Source: Phytophthora sp. 'mugwort' (lineage: Eukaryota > Oomycota > Peronosporomycetes > Peronosporales > Peronosporaceae). From it: a DNA stretch of 64,000 nt. A program made the translations under genes and the position numbers. The notes under the pieces were generated by a model. It saw only the letters and a program-made list of their open reading frames with translations. It was not told the DNA's origin and ran no database searches. The stretch spans positions 9,300,001 through 9,364,000 of the forward strand of contig JAUCEF010000007.1 of assembly GCA_033558025.1 (NCBI GenBank). The letters are read 5' to 3'. Position 1 is the stretch's first letter; each line of letters starts with the position of its first letter. This document shows, piece by piece, positions 22,974 through 35,910 of the stretch.

Positions 22974-24194
22974 GTACCTTCACGAAACTTACAGCAACTT
23001 AACACAAGCAACGCAAACTAGAATACACAAAAACACCCAAACAACAACAATGCGCAGGCACCCTCACACACACGTACCGTAACAACGATCGAACGAACGC
23101 CTGCATGAACATCTACAAACACCCCTTCTCCCTCGGGAGCTCCATCTCAACGTTTGTCATGCACCACAAAACCACGCCACGCATCGCCACCGGTACGACG
23201 CCATCTTAGACGCCACCACACGACCCCTCGCAACCCCCATGTCGAGATTATGATTGCAACGCGACGTGATCATACCAACATATATTATGGTTATCCCTGT
23301 AACGCCACCACCGAGCCTCTCGCACCTAGCTCAGTAAGCTTGCAGTGGACTGCCAGGACAACATCTCGTTCTTGTGCAAGGCGGTTGTCTGTGCCAAGCC
23401 GGCTCTCGTGTCAAACGGCTGAAGCATAGAGAACTGATCCGGGTCGAGTGCACACTTGAACATTCGTTTGACACGTAGCGCAGTAACGATATGTTTGCAG
23501 TACTGCGTCGTTCTCGTCTGTGCGAAAGCGACACATTCTGTTGGAAAGCAAGTACCAGTACAAGAAATCCTGAAACCATACCCGCAGGCACAAACATGGC
23601 AAGTCGAGCCGGAGCGTAGCGGTGAAAAGTGCGCGGCTTCTGCTAGATGTTGATGGCCCATCCTGCTGCTCTTGCCACGCAAACCAGCTAGCCATCGGGT
23701 CAAATCTATTCTGTGGGATGCACATCGTCTTGTATATCATGAGACTGCTCACTACAAAAGGTTTCTGTGAGTATCGTGTCAGTCGAATACAAGTTAAGAT
23801 ATGTGCGGTAGAATTCACAATCTAGTCCGCGTGCTACTTCTAAAGTCCCACCGAGCCAGTCGCGACTGATCTATGTTGCAGATGATCTATCTGTCCGCTC
23901 AGTCGGCGTAATTCAGCGCCAATACGCTCTAGTCGTCGCACAGCTCGCGATCAAAAACGTGTGTACATAGCTTGCAAGCAATTGGACCAGCGTCAATGAA
24001 GCTTGGATGCAAGTGCTATGGTCTCAATCACGACGGACAAGAGAAGTCTAGCGCAAAAAGGCGGAGAATAAGCGCTGCTTGCGAGTACTGCCCCGTTACC
24101 CCGATGATCGCGGCACAAACGCAACAGCGGGCGAGCTGCGCACCATACGCACGCTCAAGTCCTTTGCGCCAACGCACGGTCGCAAAGAAGCAAG

Positions 24195-24267
24195 CACCCC
24201 CCGTGGGGCTCGAACCCACGACCACTGGCTTAAAAGGCCAGCGCTCTACCAACTGAGCTAGACGGGT
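24195..24267 (-). tRNA. trnK-UUU: tRNA-Lys(UUU), copy 19
   Basis: Same sequence as copy 1. Unit 23299-24592 (1,294 bp) has 281T, 415G, 545A, 1078A and 3A. Its spacer type then recurs in units 21 and 23. Confidence 0.95.
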
Positions 24268-25488
24268 GTACCTTCACGAAACTTACAGCAACTTAACACA
24301 AGCAACGCAAACTAGAATACACAAAAACACCCAAACAACAACAATGCGCAGGCACCCTCACACACACGTACCGTAACAACGATCGAACGAACGCCTGCAT
24401 GAACATCTACAAACACCCCTTCTCCCTCGGGAGCTCCATCTCAACGTTTGTCATGCACCACAAAACCACGCCACGCATCGCCACCGGTACGACGCCATCT
24501 TAGACGCCACCACACGACCCCTCGCAACCCCCATGTCGAGATTATGATTGCAACGCGACGTGATCATACCAACATATATTATGGTTATCCCTGTAACGCC
24601 ACCACCGAGCCTCTCGCACCTAGCTCAGTAAGCTTGCAGTGGACTGCCAGGACAACATCTCGTTCTTGTGCAAGGCGGTTGTCTGTGCCAAGCCGGCTCT
24701 CGTGTCAAACGGCTGAAGCATAGAGAACTGATCCGGGTCGAGTGCACACTTGAACATTCGTTTGACACGTAGCGCAGTAACGATATGTTTGCAGTACTGC
24801 GTCGTTCTCGTCTGTGCGAAAGCGACACATTCTGTTGGAAAGCAAGTACCAGTACAAGAAATCCTGAAACCACACCCGCAGGCACAAACATGGCAAGTCG
24901 AGCCGGAGCGTAGCGGTGAAAAGTGCGCGGCTTCTGCTAGATGTTGATGGCCCATCCTGCTGCTCTTGCCACGCAAACCAGCTAGCCATCGGGTCAAATC
25001 TATTCTTTGGGATGCACATCGTCTTGTATATCATGAGACTGCTCACTACAAAAGGTTTCTGTGAGTATCGTGTCAGTCGAATACAAGTTAAGATATGTGC
25101 GGTAGAATTCACAATCTAGTCCGCGTGCTACTTCTACAGTCCCACCGAGCCAGTCGCGACTGATCTATGTTGCAGATGATCTATCTGTCCGCTCAGTCGG
25201 CGTAATTCAGCGCCAATACGCTCTAGTCGTCGCACAGCTCGCGATCAAAAACGTGTGTACATAGCTTGCAAGCAATTGGACCAGCGTCAATGAAGCTTGG
25301 ATGCAAGTGCTATGGTCTCAATCACGACGGACAAGAGAAGTCTAGCGCAAAAAGGCGGAGAATAAGCGCTGCTTGCGAGTACTGCCCCGTTACCCCGATG
25401 ATCGCGGCACAAACGCAACAGCGGGCGAGCTGCGCACCATACGCACGCTCAAGTCCTTTGCGCCAACGCACGGTCGCAAAGAAGCAAG

Positions 25489-25561
25489 CACCCCCCGTGG
25501 GGCTCGAACCCACGACCACTGGCTTAAAAGGCCAGCGCTCTACCAACTGAGCTAGACGGGT
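25489..25561 (-). tRNA. trnK-UUU: tRNA-Lys(UUU), copy 20
   Basis: Same sequence as copy 1. Unit 24593-25887 (1,295 bp) has 281C, 415T, 545C, 1078C and 4A. First half of a duplicated pair. Confidence 0.95.
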
Positions 25562-26783
25562 GTACCTTCACGAAACTTACAGCAACTTAACACAAGCAAC
25601 GCAAACTAGAATACACAAAAACACCCAAACAACAACAATGCGCAGGCACCCTCACACACACGTACCGTACCAACGATCGAACGAACGCCTGCATGAACAT
25701 CTACAAAACACCCCTTCTCCCTCGGGAGCTCCATCTCAACGTTTGTCATGCACCACAAAACCACGCCACGCATCGCCACCGGTACGACGCCATCTTAGAC
25801 GCCACCACACGACCCCTCGCAACCCCCATGTCGAGATTATGATTGCAACGCGACGTGATCATACCAACATATATTATGGTTATCCCTGTAACGCCACCAC
25901 CGAGCCTCTCGCACCTAGCTCAGTAAGCTTGCAGTGGACTGCCAGGACAACATCTCGTTCTTGTGCAAGGCGGTTGTCTGTGCCAAGCCGGCTCTCGTGT
26001 CAAACGGCTGAAGCATAGAGAACTGATCCGGGTCGAGTGCACACTTGAACATTCGTTTGACACGTAGCGCAGTAACGATATGTTTGCAGTACTGCGTCGT
26101 TCTCGTCTGTGCGAAAGCGACACATTCTGTTGGAAAGCAAGTACCAGTACAAGAAATCCTGAAACCATACCCGCAGGCACAAACATGGCAAGTCGAGCCG
26201 GAGCGTAGCGGTGAAAAGTGCGCGGCTTCTGCTAGATGTTGATGGCCCATCCTGCTGCTCTTGCCACGCAAACCAGCTAGCCATCGGGTCAAATCTATTC
26301 TGTGGGATGCACATCGTCTTGTATATCATGAGACTGCTCACTACAAAAGGTTTCTGTGAGTATCGTGTCAGTCGAATACAAGTTAAGATATGTGCGGTAG
26401 AATTCACAATCTAGTCCGCGTGCTACTTCTAAAGTCCCACCGAGCCAGTCGCGACTGATCTATGTTGCAGATGATCTATCTGTCCGCTCAGTCGGCGTAA
26501 TTCAGCGCCAATACGCTCTAGTCGTCGCACAGCTCGCGATCAAAAACGTGTGTACATAGCTTGCAAGCAATTGGACCAGCGTCAATGAAGCTTGGATGCA
26601 AGTGCTATGGTCTCAATCACGACGGACAAGAGAAGTCTAGCGCAAAAAGGCGGAGAATAAGCGCTGCTTGCGAGTACTGCCCCGTTACCCCGATGATCGC
26701 GGCACAAACGCAACAGCGGGCGAGCTGCGCACCATACGCACGCTCAAGTCCTTTGCGCCAACGCACGGTCGCAAAGAAGCAAG

Positions 26784-26856
26784 CACCCCCCGTGGGGCTC
26801 GAACCCACGACCACTGGCTTAAAAGGCCAGCGCTCTACCAACTGAGCTAGACGGGT
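26784..26856 (-). tRNA. trnK-UUU: tRNA-Lys(UUU), copy 21
   Basis: Same sequence as copy 1. Unit 25888-27182 (1,295 bp) has 281T, 415G, 545A, 1078A and 4A. The 1078A form joined to 4A occurs only here and in unit 23 and suggests a recombinant. Confidence 0.95.
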
Positions 26857-28078
26857 GTACCTTCACGAAACTTACAGCAACTTAACACAAGCAACGCAAA
26901 CTAGAATACACAAAAACACCCAAACAACAACAATGCGCAGGCACCCTCACACACACGTACCGTAACAACGATCGAACGAACGCCTGCATGAACATCTACA
27001 AAACACCCCTTCTCCCTCGGGAGCTCCATCTCAACGTTTGTCATGCACCACAAAACCACGCCACGCATCGCCACCGGTACGACGCCATCTTAGACGCCAC
27101 CACACGACCCCTCGCAACCCCCATGTCGAGATTATGATTGCAACGCGACGTGATCATACCAACATATATTATGGTTATCCCTGTAACGCCACCACCGAGC
27201 CTCTCGCACCTAGCTCAGTAAGCTTGCAGTGGACTGCCAGGACAACATCTCGTTCTTGTGCAAGGCGGTTGTCTGTGCCAAGCCGGCTCTCGTGTCAAAC
27301 GGCTGAAGCATAGAGAACTGATCCGGGTCGAGTGCACACTTGAACATTCGTTTGACACGTAGCGCAGTAACGATATGTTTGCAGTACTGCGTCGTTCTCG
27401 TCTGTGCGAAAGCGACACATTCTGTTGGAAAGCAAGTACCAGTACAAGAAATCCTGAAACCACACCCGCAGGCACAAACATGGCAAGTCGAGCCGGAGCG
27501 TAGCGGTGAAAAGTGCGCGGCTTCTGCTAGATGTTGATGGCCCATCCTGCTGCTCTTGCCACGCAAACCAGCTAGCCATCGGGTCAAATCTATTCTTTGG
27601 GATGCACATCGTCTTGTATATCATGAGACTGCTCACTACAAAAGGTTTCTGTGAGTATCGTGTCAGTCGAATACAAGTTAAGATATGTGCGGTAGAATTC
27701 ACAATCTAGTCCGCGTGCTACTTCTACAGTCCCACCGAGCCAGTCGCGACTGATCTATGTTGCAGATGATCTATCTGTCCGCTCAGTCGGCGTAATTCAG
27801 CGCCAATACGCTCTAGTCGTCGCACAGCTCGCGATCAAAAACGTGTGTACATAGCTTGCAAGCAATTGGACCAGCGTCAATGAAGCTTGGATGCAAGTGC
27901 TATGGTCTCAATCACGACGGACAAGAGAAGTCTAGCGCAAAAAGGCGGAGAATAAGCGCTGCTTGCGAGTACTGCCCCGTTACCCCGATGATCGCGGCAC
28001 AAACGCAACAGCGGGCGAGCTGCGCACCATACGCACGCTCAAGTCCTTTGCGCCAACGCACGGTCGCAAAGAAGCAAG

Positions 28079-28151
28079 CACCCCCCGTGGGGCTCGAACC
28101 CACGACCACTGGCTTAAAAGGCCAGCGCTCTACCAACTGAGCTAGACGGGT
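28079..28151 (-). tRNA. trnK-UUU: tRNA-Lys(UUU), copy 22
   Basis: Same sequence as copy 1. Unit 27183-28477 (1,295 bp) repeats the pattern of unit 20: 281C, 415T, 545C, 1078C and 4A. Confidence 0.95.
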
Positions 28152-29373
28152 GTACCTTCACGAAACTTACAGCAACTTAACACAAGCAACGCAAACTAGA
28201 ATACACAAAAACACCCAAACAACAACAATGCGCAGGCACCCTCACACACACGTACCGTACCAACGATCGAACGAACGCCTGCATGAACATCTACAAAACA
28301 CCCCTTCTCCCTCGGGAGCTCCATCTCAACGTTTGTCATGCACCACAAAACCACGCCACGCATCGCCACCGGTACGACGCCATCTTAGACGCCACCACAC
28401 GACCCCTCGCAACCCCCATGTCGAGATTATGATTGCAACGCGACGTGATCATACCAACATATATTATGGTTATCCCTGTAACGCCACCACCGAGCCTCTC
28501 GCACCTAGCTCAGTAAGCTTGCAGTGGACTGCCAGGACAACATCTCGTTCTTGTGCAAGGCGGTTGTCTGTGCCAAGCCGGCTCTCGTGTCAAACGGCTG
28601 AAGCATAGAGAACTGATCCGGGTCGAGTGCACACTTGAACATTCGTTTGACACGTAGCGCAGTAACGATATGTTTGCAGTACTGCGTCGTTCTCGTCTGT
28701 GCGAAAGCGACACATTCTGTTGGAAAGCAAGTACCAGTACAAGAAATCCTGAAACCATACCCGCAGGCACAAACATGGCAAGTCGAGCCGGAGCGTAGCG
28801 GTGAAAAGTGCGCGGCTTCTGCTAGATGTTGATGGCCCATCCTGCTGCTCTTGCCACGCAAACCAGCTAGCCATCGGGTCAAATCTATTCTGTGGGATGC
28901 ACATCGTCTTGTATATCATGAGACTGCTCACTACAAAAGGTTTCTGTGAGTATCGTGTCAGTCGAATACAAGTTAAGATATGTGCGGTAGAATTCACAAT
29001 CTAGTCCGCGTGCTACTTCTAAAGTCCCACCGAGCCAGTCGCGACTGATCTATGTTGCAGATGATCTATCTGTCCGCTCAGTCGGCGTAATTCAGCGCCA
29101 ATACGCTCTAGTCGTCGCACAGCTCGCGATCAAAAACGTGTGTACATAGCTTGCAAGCAATTGGACCAGCGTCAATGAAGCTTGGATGCAAGTGCTATGG
29201 TCTCAATCACGACGGACAAGAGAAGTCTAGCGCAAAAAGGCGGAGAATAAGCGCTGCTTGCGAGTACTGCCCCGTTACCCCGATGATCGCGGCACAAACG
29301 CAACAGCGGGCGAGCTGCGCACCATACGCACGCTCAAGTCCTTTGCGCCAACGCACGGTCGCAAAGAAGCAAG

Positions 29374-29446
29374 CACCCCCCGTGGGGCTCGAACCCACGA
29401 CCACTGGCTTAAAAGGCCAGCGCTCTACCAACTGAGCTAGACGGGT
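29374..29446 (-). tRNA. trnK-UUU: tRNA-Lys(UUU), copy 23
   Basis: Same sequence as copy 1. Unit 28478-29772 (1,295 bp) repeats the pattern of unit 21: 281T, 415G, 545A, 1078A and 4A. Confidence 0.95.
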
Positions 29447-30669
29447 GTACCTTCACGAAACTTACAGCAACTTAACACAAGCAACGCAAACTAGAATACA
29501 CAAAAACACCCAAACAACAACAATGCGCAGGCACCCTCACACACACGTACCGTAACAACGATCGAACGAACGCCTGCATGAACATCTACAAAACACCCCT
29601 TCTCCCTCGGGAGCTCCATCTCAACGTTTGTCATGCACCACAAAACCACGCCACGCATCGCCACCGGTACGACGCCATCTTAGACGCCACCACACGACCC
29701 CTCGCAACCCCCATGTCGAGATTATGATTGCAACGCGACGTGATCATACCAACATATATTATGGTTATCCCTGTAACGCCACCACCGAGCCTCTCGCACC
29801 TAGCTCAGTAAGCTTGCAGTGGACTGCCAGGACAACATCTCGTTCTTGTGCAAGGCGGTTGTCTGTGCCAAGCCGGCTCTCGTGTCAAACGGCTGAAGCA
29901 TAGAGAACTGATCCGGGTCGAGTGCACACTTGAACATTCGTTTGACACGTAGCGCAGTAACGATATGTTTGCAGTACTGCGTCGTTCTCGTCTGTGCGAA
30001 AGCGACACATTCTGTTGGAAAGCAAGTACCAGTACAAGAAATCCTGAAACCATACCCGCAGGCACAAACATGGCAAGTCGAGCCGGAGCGTAGCGGTGAA
30101 AAGGTGCGCGGCTTCTGCTAGATGTTGATGGCCCATCCTGCTGCTCTTGCCACGCAAACCAGCTAGCCATCGGGTCAAATCTATTCTTTGGGATGCACAT
30201 CGTCTTGTATATCATGAGACTGCTCACTACAAAAGGTTTCTGTGAGTATCGTGTCAGTCGAATACAAGTTAAGATATGTGCGGTAGAATTCACAATCTAG
30301 TCCGCGTGCTACTTCTACAGTCCCACCGAGCCAGTCGCGACTGATCTATGTTGCAGATGATCTATCTGTCCGCTCAGTCGGCGTAATTCAGCGCCAATAC
30401 GCTCTAGTCGTCGCACAGCTCGCGATCAAAAACGTGTGTACATAGCTTGCAAGCAATTGGACCAGCGTCAATGAAGCTTGGATGCAAGTGCTATGGTCTC
30501 AATCACGACGGACAAGAGAAGTCTAGCGCAAAAAGGCGGAGAATAAGCGCTGCTTGCGAGTACTGCCCCGTTACCCCGATGATCGCGGCACAAACGCAAC
30601 AGCGGGCGAGCTGCGCACCATACGCACGCTCAAGTCCTTTGCGCCAACGCACGGTCGCAAAGAAGCAAG

Positions 30670-30742
30670 CACCCCCCGTGGGGCTCGAACCCACGACCAC
30701 TGGCTTAAAAGGCCAGCGCTCTACCAACTGAGCTAGACGGGT
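30670..30742 (-). tRNA. trnK-UUU: tRNA-Lys(UUU), copy 24
   Basis: Same sequence as copy 1. Unit 29773-31068 is the longest at 1,296 bp because of one extra G near 30103. It has 281T, 415T, 545C, 1078C and 4A. Confidence 0.95.
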
Positions 30743-31964
30743 GTACCTTCACGAAACTTACAGCAACTTAACACAAGCAACGCAAACTAGAATACACAAA
30801 AACACCCAAACAACAACAATGCGCAGGCACCCTCACACACACGTACCGTACCAACGATCGAACGAACGCCTGCATGAACATCTACAAAACACCCCTTCTC
30901 CCTCGGGAGCTCCATCTCAACGTTTGTCATGCACCACAAAACCACGCCACGCATCGCCACCGGTACGACGCCATCTTAGACGCCACCACACGACCCCTCG
31001 CAACCCCCATGTCGAGATTATGATTGCAACGCGACGTGATCATACCAACATATATTATGGTTATCCCTGTAACGCCACCACCGAGCCTCTCGCACCTAGC
31101 TCAGTAAGCTTGCAGTGGACTGCCAGGACAACATCTCGTTCTTGTGCAAGGCGGTTGTCTGTGCCAAGCCGGCTCTCGTGTCAAACGGCTGAAGCATAGA
31201 GAACTGATCCGGGTCGAGTGCACACTTGAACATTCGTTTGACACGTAGCGCAGTAACGATATGTTTGCAGTACTGCGTCGTTCTCGTCTGTGCGAAAGCG
31301 ACACATTCTGTTGGAAAGCAAGTACCAGTACAAGAAATCCTGAAACCATACCCGCAGGCACAAACATGGCAAGTCGAGCCGGAGCGTAGCGGTGAAAAGT
31401 GCGCGGCTTCTGCTAGATGTTGATGGCCCATCCTGCTGCTCTTGCCACGCAAACCAGCTAGCCATCGGGTCAAATCTATTCTTTGGGATGCACATCGTCT
31501 TGTATATCATGAGACTGCTCACTACAAAAGGTTTCTGTGAGTATCGTGTCAGTCGAATACAAGTTAAGATATGTGCGGTAGAATTCACAATCTAGTCCGC
31601 GTGCTACTTCTACAGTCCCACCGAGCCAGTCGCGACTGATCTATGTTGCAGATGATCTATCTGTCCGCTCAGTCGGCGTAATTCAGCGCCAATACGCTCT
31701 AGTCATCGCACAGCTCGCGATCAAAAACGTGTGTACATAGCTTGCAAGCAATTGGACCAGCGTCAATGAAGCTTGGATGCAAGTGCTATGGTCTCAATCA
31801 CGACGGACAAGAGAAGTCTAGCGCAAAAAGGCGGAGAATAAGCGCTGCTTGCGAGTACTGCCCCGTTACCCCGATGATCGCGGCACAAACGCAACAGCGG
31901 GCGAGCTGCGCACCATACGCACGCTCAAGTCCTTTGCGCCAACGCACGGTCGCAAAGAAGCAAG

Positions 31965-32037
31965 CACCCCCCGTGGGGCTCGAACCCACGACCACTGGCT
32001 TAAAAGGCCAGCGCTCTACCAACTGAGCTAGACGGGT
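31965..32037 (-). tRNA. trnK-UUU: tRNA-Lys(UUU), copy 25
   Basis: Same sequence as copy 1. Unit 31069-32362 (1,294 bp) has 415T, 545C, 1078A and 3A. It opens a run of three units with 637A. Confidence 0.95.
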
Positions 32038-33258
32038 GTACCTTCACGAAACTTACAGCAACTTAACACAAGCAACGCAAACTAGAATACACAAAAACAC
32101 CCAAACAACAACAATGCGCAGGCACCCTCACACACACGTACCGTAACAACGATCGAACGAACGCCTGCATGAACATCTACAAACACCCCTTCTCCCTCGG
32201 GAGCTCCATCTCAACGTTTGTCATGCACCACAAAACCACGCCACGCATCGCCACCGGTACGACGCCATCTTAGACGCCACCACACGACCCCTCGCAACCC
32301 CCATGTCGAGATTATGATTGCAACGCGACGTGATCATACCAACATATATTATGGTTATCCCTGTAACGCCACCACCGAGCCTCTCGCACCTAGCTCAGTA
32401 AGCTTGCAGTGGACTGCCAGGACAACATCTCGTTCTTGTGCAAGGCGGTTGTCTGTGCCAAGCCGGCTCTCGTGTCAAACGGCTGAAGCATAGAGAACTG
32501 ATCCGGGTCGAGTGCACACTTGAACATTCGTTTGACACGTAGCGCAGTAACGATATGTTTGCAGTACTGCGTCGTTCTCGTCTGTGCGAAAGCGACACAT
32601 TCTGTTGGAAAGCAAGTACCAGTACAAGAAATCCTGAAACCATACCCGCAGGCACAAACATGGCAAGTCGAGCCGGAGCGTAGCGGTGAAAAGTGCGCGG
32701 CTTCTGCTAGATGTTGATGGCCCATCCTGCTGCTCTTGCCACGCAAACCAGCTAGCCATCGGGTCAAATCTATTCTGTGGGATGCACATCGTCTTGTATA
32801 TCATGAGACTGCTCACTACAAAAGGTTTCTGTGAGTATCGTGTCAGTCGAATACAAGTTAAGATATGTGCGGTAGAATTCACAATCTAGTCCGCGTGCTA
32901 CTTCTACAGTCCCACCGAGCCAGTCGCGACTGATCTATGTTGCAGATGATCTATTTGTCCGCTCAGTCGGCGTAATTCAGCGCCAATACGCTCTAGTCAT
33001 CGCACAGCTCGCGATCAAAAACGTGTGTACATAGCTTGCAAGCAATTGGACCAGCGTCAATGAAGCTTGGATGCAAGTGCTATGGTCTCAATCACGACGG
33101 ACAAGAGAAGTCTAGCGCAAAAAGGCGGAGAATAAGCGCTGCTTGCGAGTACTGCCCCGTTACCCCGATGATCGCGGCACAAACGCAACAGCGGGCGAGC
33201 TGCGCACCATACGCACGCTCAAGTCCTTTGCGCCAACGCACGGTCGCAAAGAAGCAAG

Positions 33259-33331
33259 CACCCCCCGTGGGGCTCGAACCCACGACCACTGGCTTAAAAG
33301 GCCAGCGCTCTACCAACTGAGCTAGACGGGT
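33259..33331 (-). tRNA. trnK-UUU: tRNA-Lys(UUU), copy 26, in the most rearranged unit
   Basis: The tRNA equals copy 1. Unit 32363-33647 is the shortest at 1,285 bp. It lacks 9 bp after 33540 in the A+C-rich flank and one T near 33637, and has a private C to T near 32955. It also has 415G, 545C, 637A, the TATA-like 1017T form and 4A. Confidence 0.95.
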
Positions 33332-34543
33332 GTACCTTCACGAAACTTACAGCAACTTAACACAAGCAACGCAAACTATAATACACAAAAACACCCAAAC
33401 AACAACAATGCGCAGGCACCCTCACACACACGTACCGTACCAACGATCGAACGAACGCCTGCATGAACATCTACAAAACACCCCTTCTCCCTCGGGAGCT
33501 CCATCTCAACGTTTGTCATGCACCACAAAACCACGCCACGCGGTACGACGCCATCTTAGACGCCACCACACGACCCCTCGCAACCCCCATGTCGAGATTA
33601 TGATTGCAACGCGACGTGATCATACCAACATATATTAGGTTATCCCTGTAACGCCACCACCGAGCCTCTCGCACCTAGCTCAGTAAGCTTGCAGTGGACT
33701 GCCAGGACAACATCTCGTTCTTGTGCAAGGCGGTTGTCTGTGCCAAGCCGGCTCTCGTGTCAAACGGCTGAAGCATAGAGAACTGATCCGGGTCGAGTGC
33801 ACACTTGAACATTCGTTTGACACGTAGCGCAGTAACGATATGTTTGCAGTACTGCGTCGTTCTCGTCTGTGCGAAAGCGACACATTCTGTTGGAAAGCAA
33901 GTACCAGTACAAGAAATCCTGAAACCATACCCGCAGGCACAAACATGGCAAGTCGAGCCGGAGCGTAGCGGTACAAAGTGCGCGGCTTCTGCTAGATGTT
34001 GATGGCCCATCCTGCTGCTCTTGCCACGCAAACCAGCTAGCCATCGGGTCAAATCTATTCTGTGGGATGCACATCGTCTTGTATATCATGAGACTGCTCA
34101 CTACAAAAGGTTTCTGTGAGTATCGTGTCAGTCGAATACAAGTTAAGATATGTGCGGTAGAATTCACAATCTAGTCCGCGTGCTACTTCTACAGTCCCAC
34201 CGAGCCAGTCGCGACTGATCTATGTTGCAGATGATCTATCTGTCCGCTCAGTCGGCGTAATTCAGCGCCAATACGCTCTAGTCATCGCACAGCTCGCGAT
34301 CAAAAACGTGTGTACATAGCTTGCAAGCAATTGGACCAGCGTCAATGAAGCTTGGATGCAAGTGCTATGGTCTCAATCACGACGGACAAGAGAAGTCTAG
34401 CGCAAAAAGGCGGAGAATAAGCGCTGCTTGCGAGTACTGCCCCGTTACCCCGATGATCGCGGCACAAACGCAACAGCGGGCGAGCTGCGCACCATACGCA
34501 CGCTCAAGTCCTTTGCGCCAACGCACGGTCGCAAAGAAGCAAG

Positions 34544-34616
34544 CACCCCCCGTGGGGCTCGAACCCACGACCACTGGCTTAAAAGGCCAGCGCTCTACCA
34601 ACTGAGCTAGACGGGT
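34544..34616 (-). tRNA. trnK-UUU: tRNA-Lys(UUU), copy 27
   Basis: Same sequence as copy 1. Unit 33648-34941 (1,294 bp) has 415G, 545C, 637A and 3A. It is the first of three units with 1074G plus 1078A (27, 29, 31). A private change (gtacaaag for gtgaaaag) lies near 33972. Confidence 0.95.
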
Positions 34617-35837
34617 GTACCTTCACGAAACTTACAGCAACTTAACACAAGCAACGCAAACTAGAATACACAAAAACACCCAAACAACAACAATGCGCAG
34701 GCACCCTCACACACACGTACGGTAACAACGATCGAACGAACGCCTGCATGAACATCTACAAACACCCCTTCTCCCTCGGGAGCTCCATCTCAACGTTTGT
34801 CATGCACCACAAAACCACGCCACGCATCGCCACCGGTACGACGCCATCTTAGACGCCACCACACGACCCCTCGCAACCCCCATGTCGAGATTATGATTGC
34901 AACGCGACGTGATCATACCAACATATATTATGGTTATCCCTGTAACGCCACCACCGAGCCTCTCGCACCTAGCTCAGTAAGCTTGCAGTGGACTGCCAGG
35001 ACAACATCTCGTTCTTGTGCAAGGCGGTTGTCTGTGCCAAGCCGGCTCTCGTGTCAAACGGCTGAAGCATAGAGAACTGATCCGGGTCGAGTGCACACTT
35101 GAACATTCGTTTGACACGTAGCGCAGTAACGATATGTTTGCAGTACTGCGTCGTTCTCGTCTGTGCGAAAGCGACACATTCTGTTGGAAAGCAAGTACCA
35201 GTACAAGAAATCCTGAAACCATACCCGCAGGCACAAACATGGCAAGTCGAGCCGGAGCGTAGCGGTGAAAAGTGCGCGGCTTCTGCTAGATGTTGATGGC
35301 CCATCCTGCTGCTCTTGCCACGCAAACCAGCTAGCCATCGGGTCAAATCTATTCTTTGGGATGCACATCGTCTTGTATATCATGAGACTGCTCACTACAA
35401 AAGGTTTCTGTGAGTATCGTGTCAGTCGAATACAAGTTAAGATATGTGCGGTAGAATTCACAATCTAGTCCGCGTGCTACTTCTACAGTCCCACCGAGCC
35501 AGTCGCGACTGATCTATGTTGCAGATGATCTATCTGTCCGCTCAGCCGGCGTAATTCAGCGCCAATACGCTCTAGTCGTCGCACAGCTCGCGATCAAAAA
35601 CGTGTGTACATAGCTTGCAAGCAATTGGACCAGCGTCAATGAAGCTTGGATGCAAGTGCTATGGTCTCAATCACGACGGACAAGAGAAGTCTAGCGCAAA
35701 AAGGCGGAGAATAAGCGCTGCTTGCGAGTACTGCCCCGTTACCCCGATGATCGCGGCACAAACGCAACAGCGGGCGAGCTGCGCACCATACGCACGCTCA
35801 AGTCCTTTGCGCCAACGCACGGTCGCAAAGAAGCAAG

Positions 35838-35910
35838 CACCCCCCGTGGGGCTCGAACCCACGACCACTGGCTTAAAAGGCCAGCGCTCTACCAACTGAG
35901 CTAGACGGGT
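35838..35910 (-). tRNA. trnK-UUU: tRNA-Lys(UUU), copy 28
   Basis: Same sequence as copy 1. Unit 34942-36236 (1,295 bp) has 415T, 545C, 605C, 1078C and 4A. It alternates with the 1074G type. Confidence 0.95.

Larger units (their letters stand above)
20711..23298. repeat. Adjacent duplicate units 17 and 18
   Basis: Two neighbouring 1,294-bp units share 281C, 415T, 545C, 1078A and 3A. The combination of 281C with 1078A occurs elsewhere only in unit 31, which differs at other sites. A recent single-unit duplication is the simplest reading. Confidence 0.7.
24593..29772. repeat. Higher-order repeat: two copies of a 2,590-bp unit pair
   Basis: Units 20 and 22 share one pattern (281C, 415T, 545C, 1078C) and units 21 and 23 another (281T, 415G, 545A, 1078A with 4A). 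The pair 24593-27182 therefore recurs as 27183-29772, each exactly 2,590 bp. I compared diagnostic sites, not every base. Confidence 0.8.
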
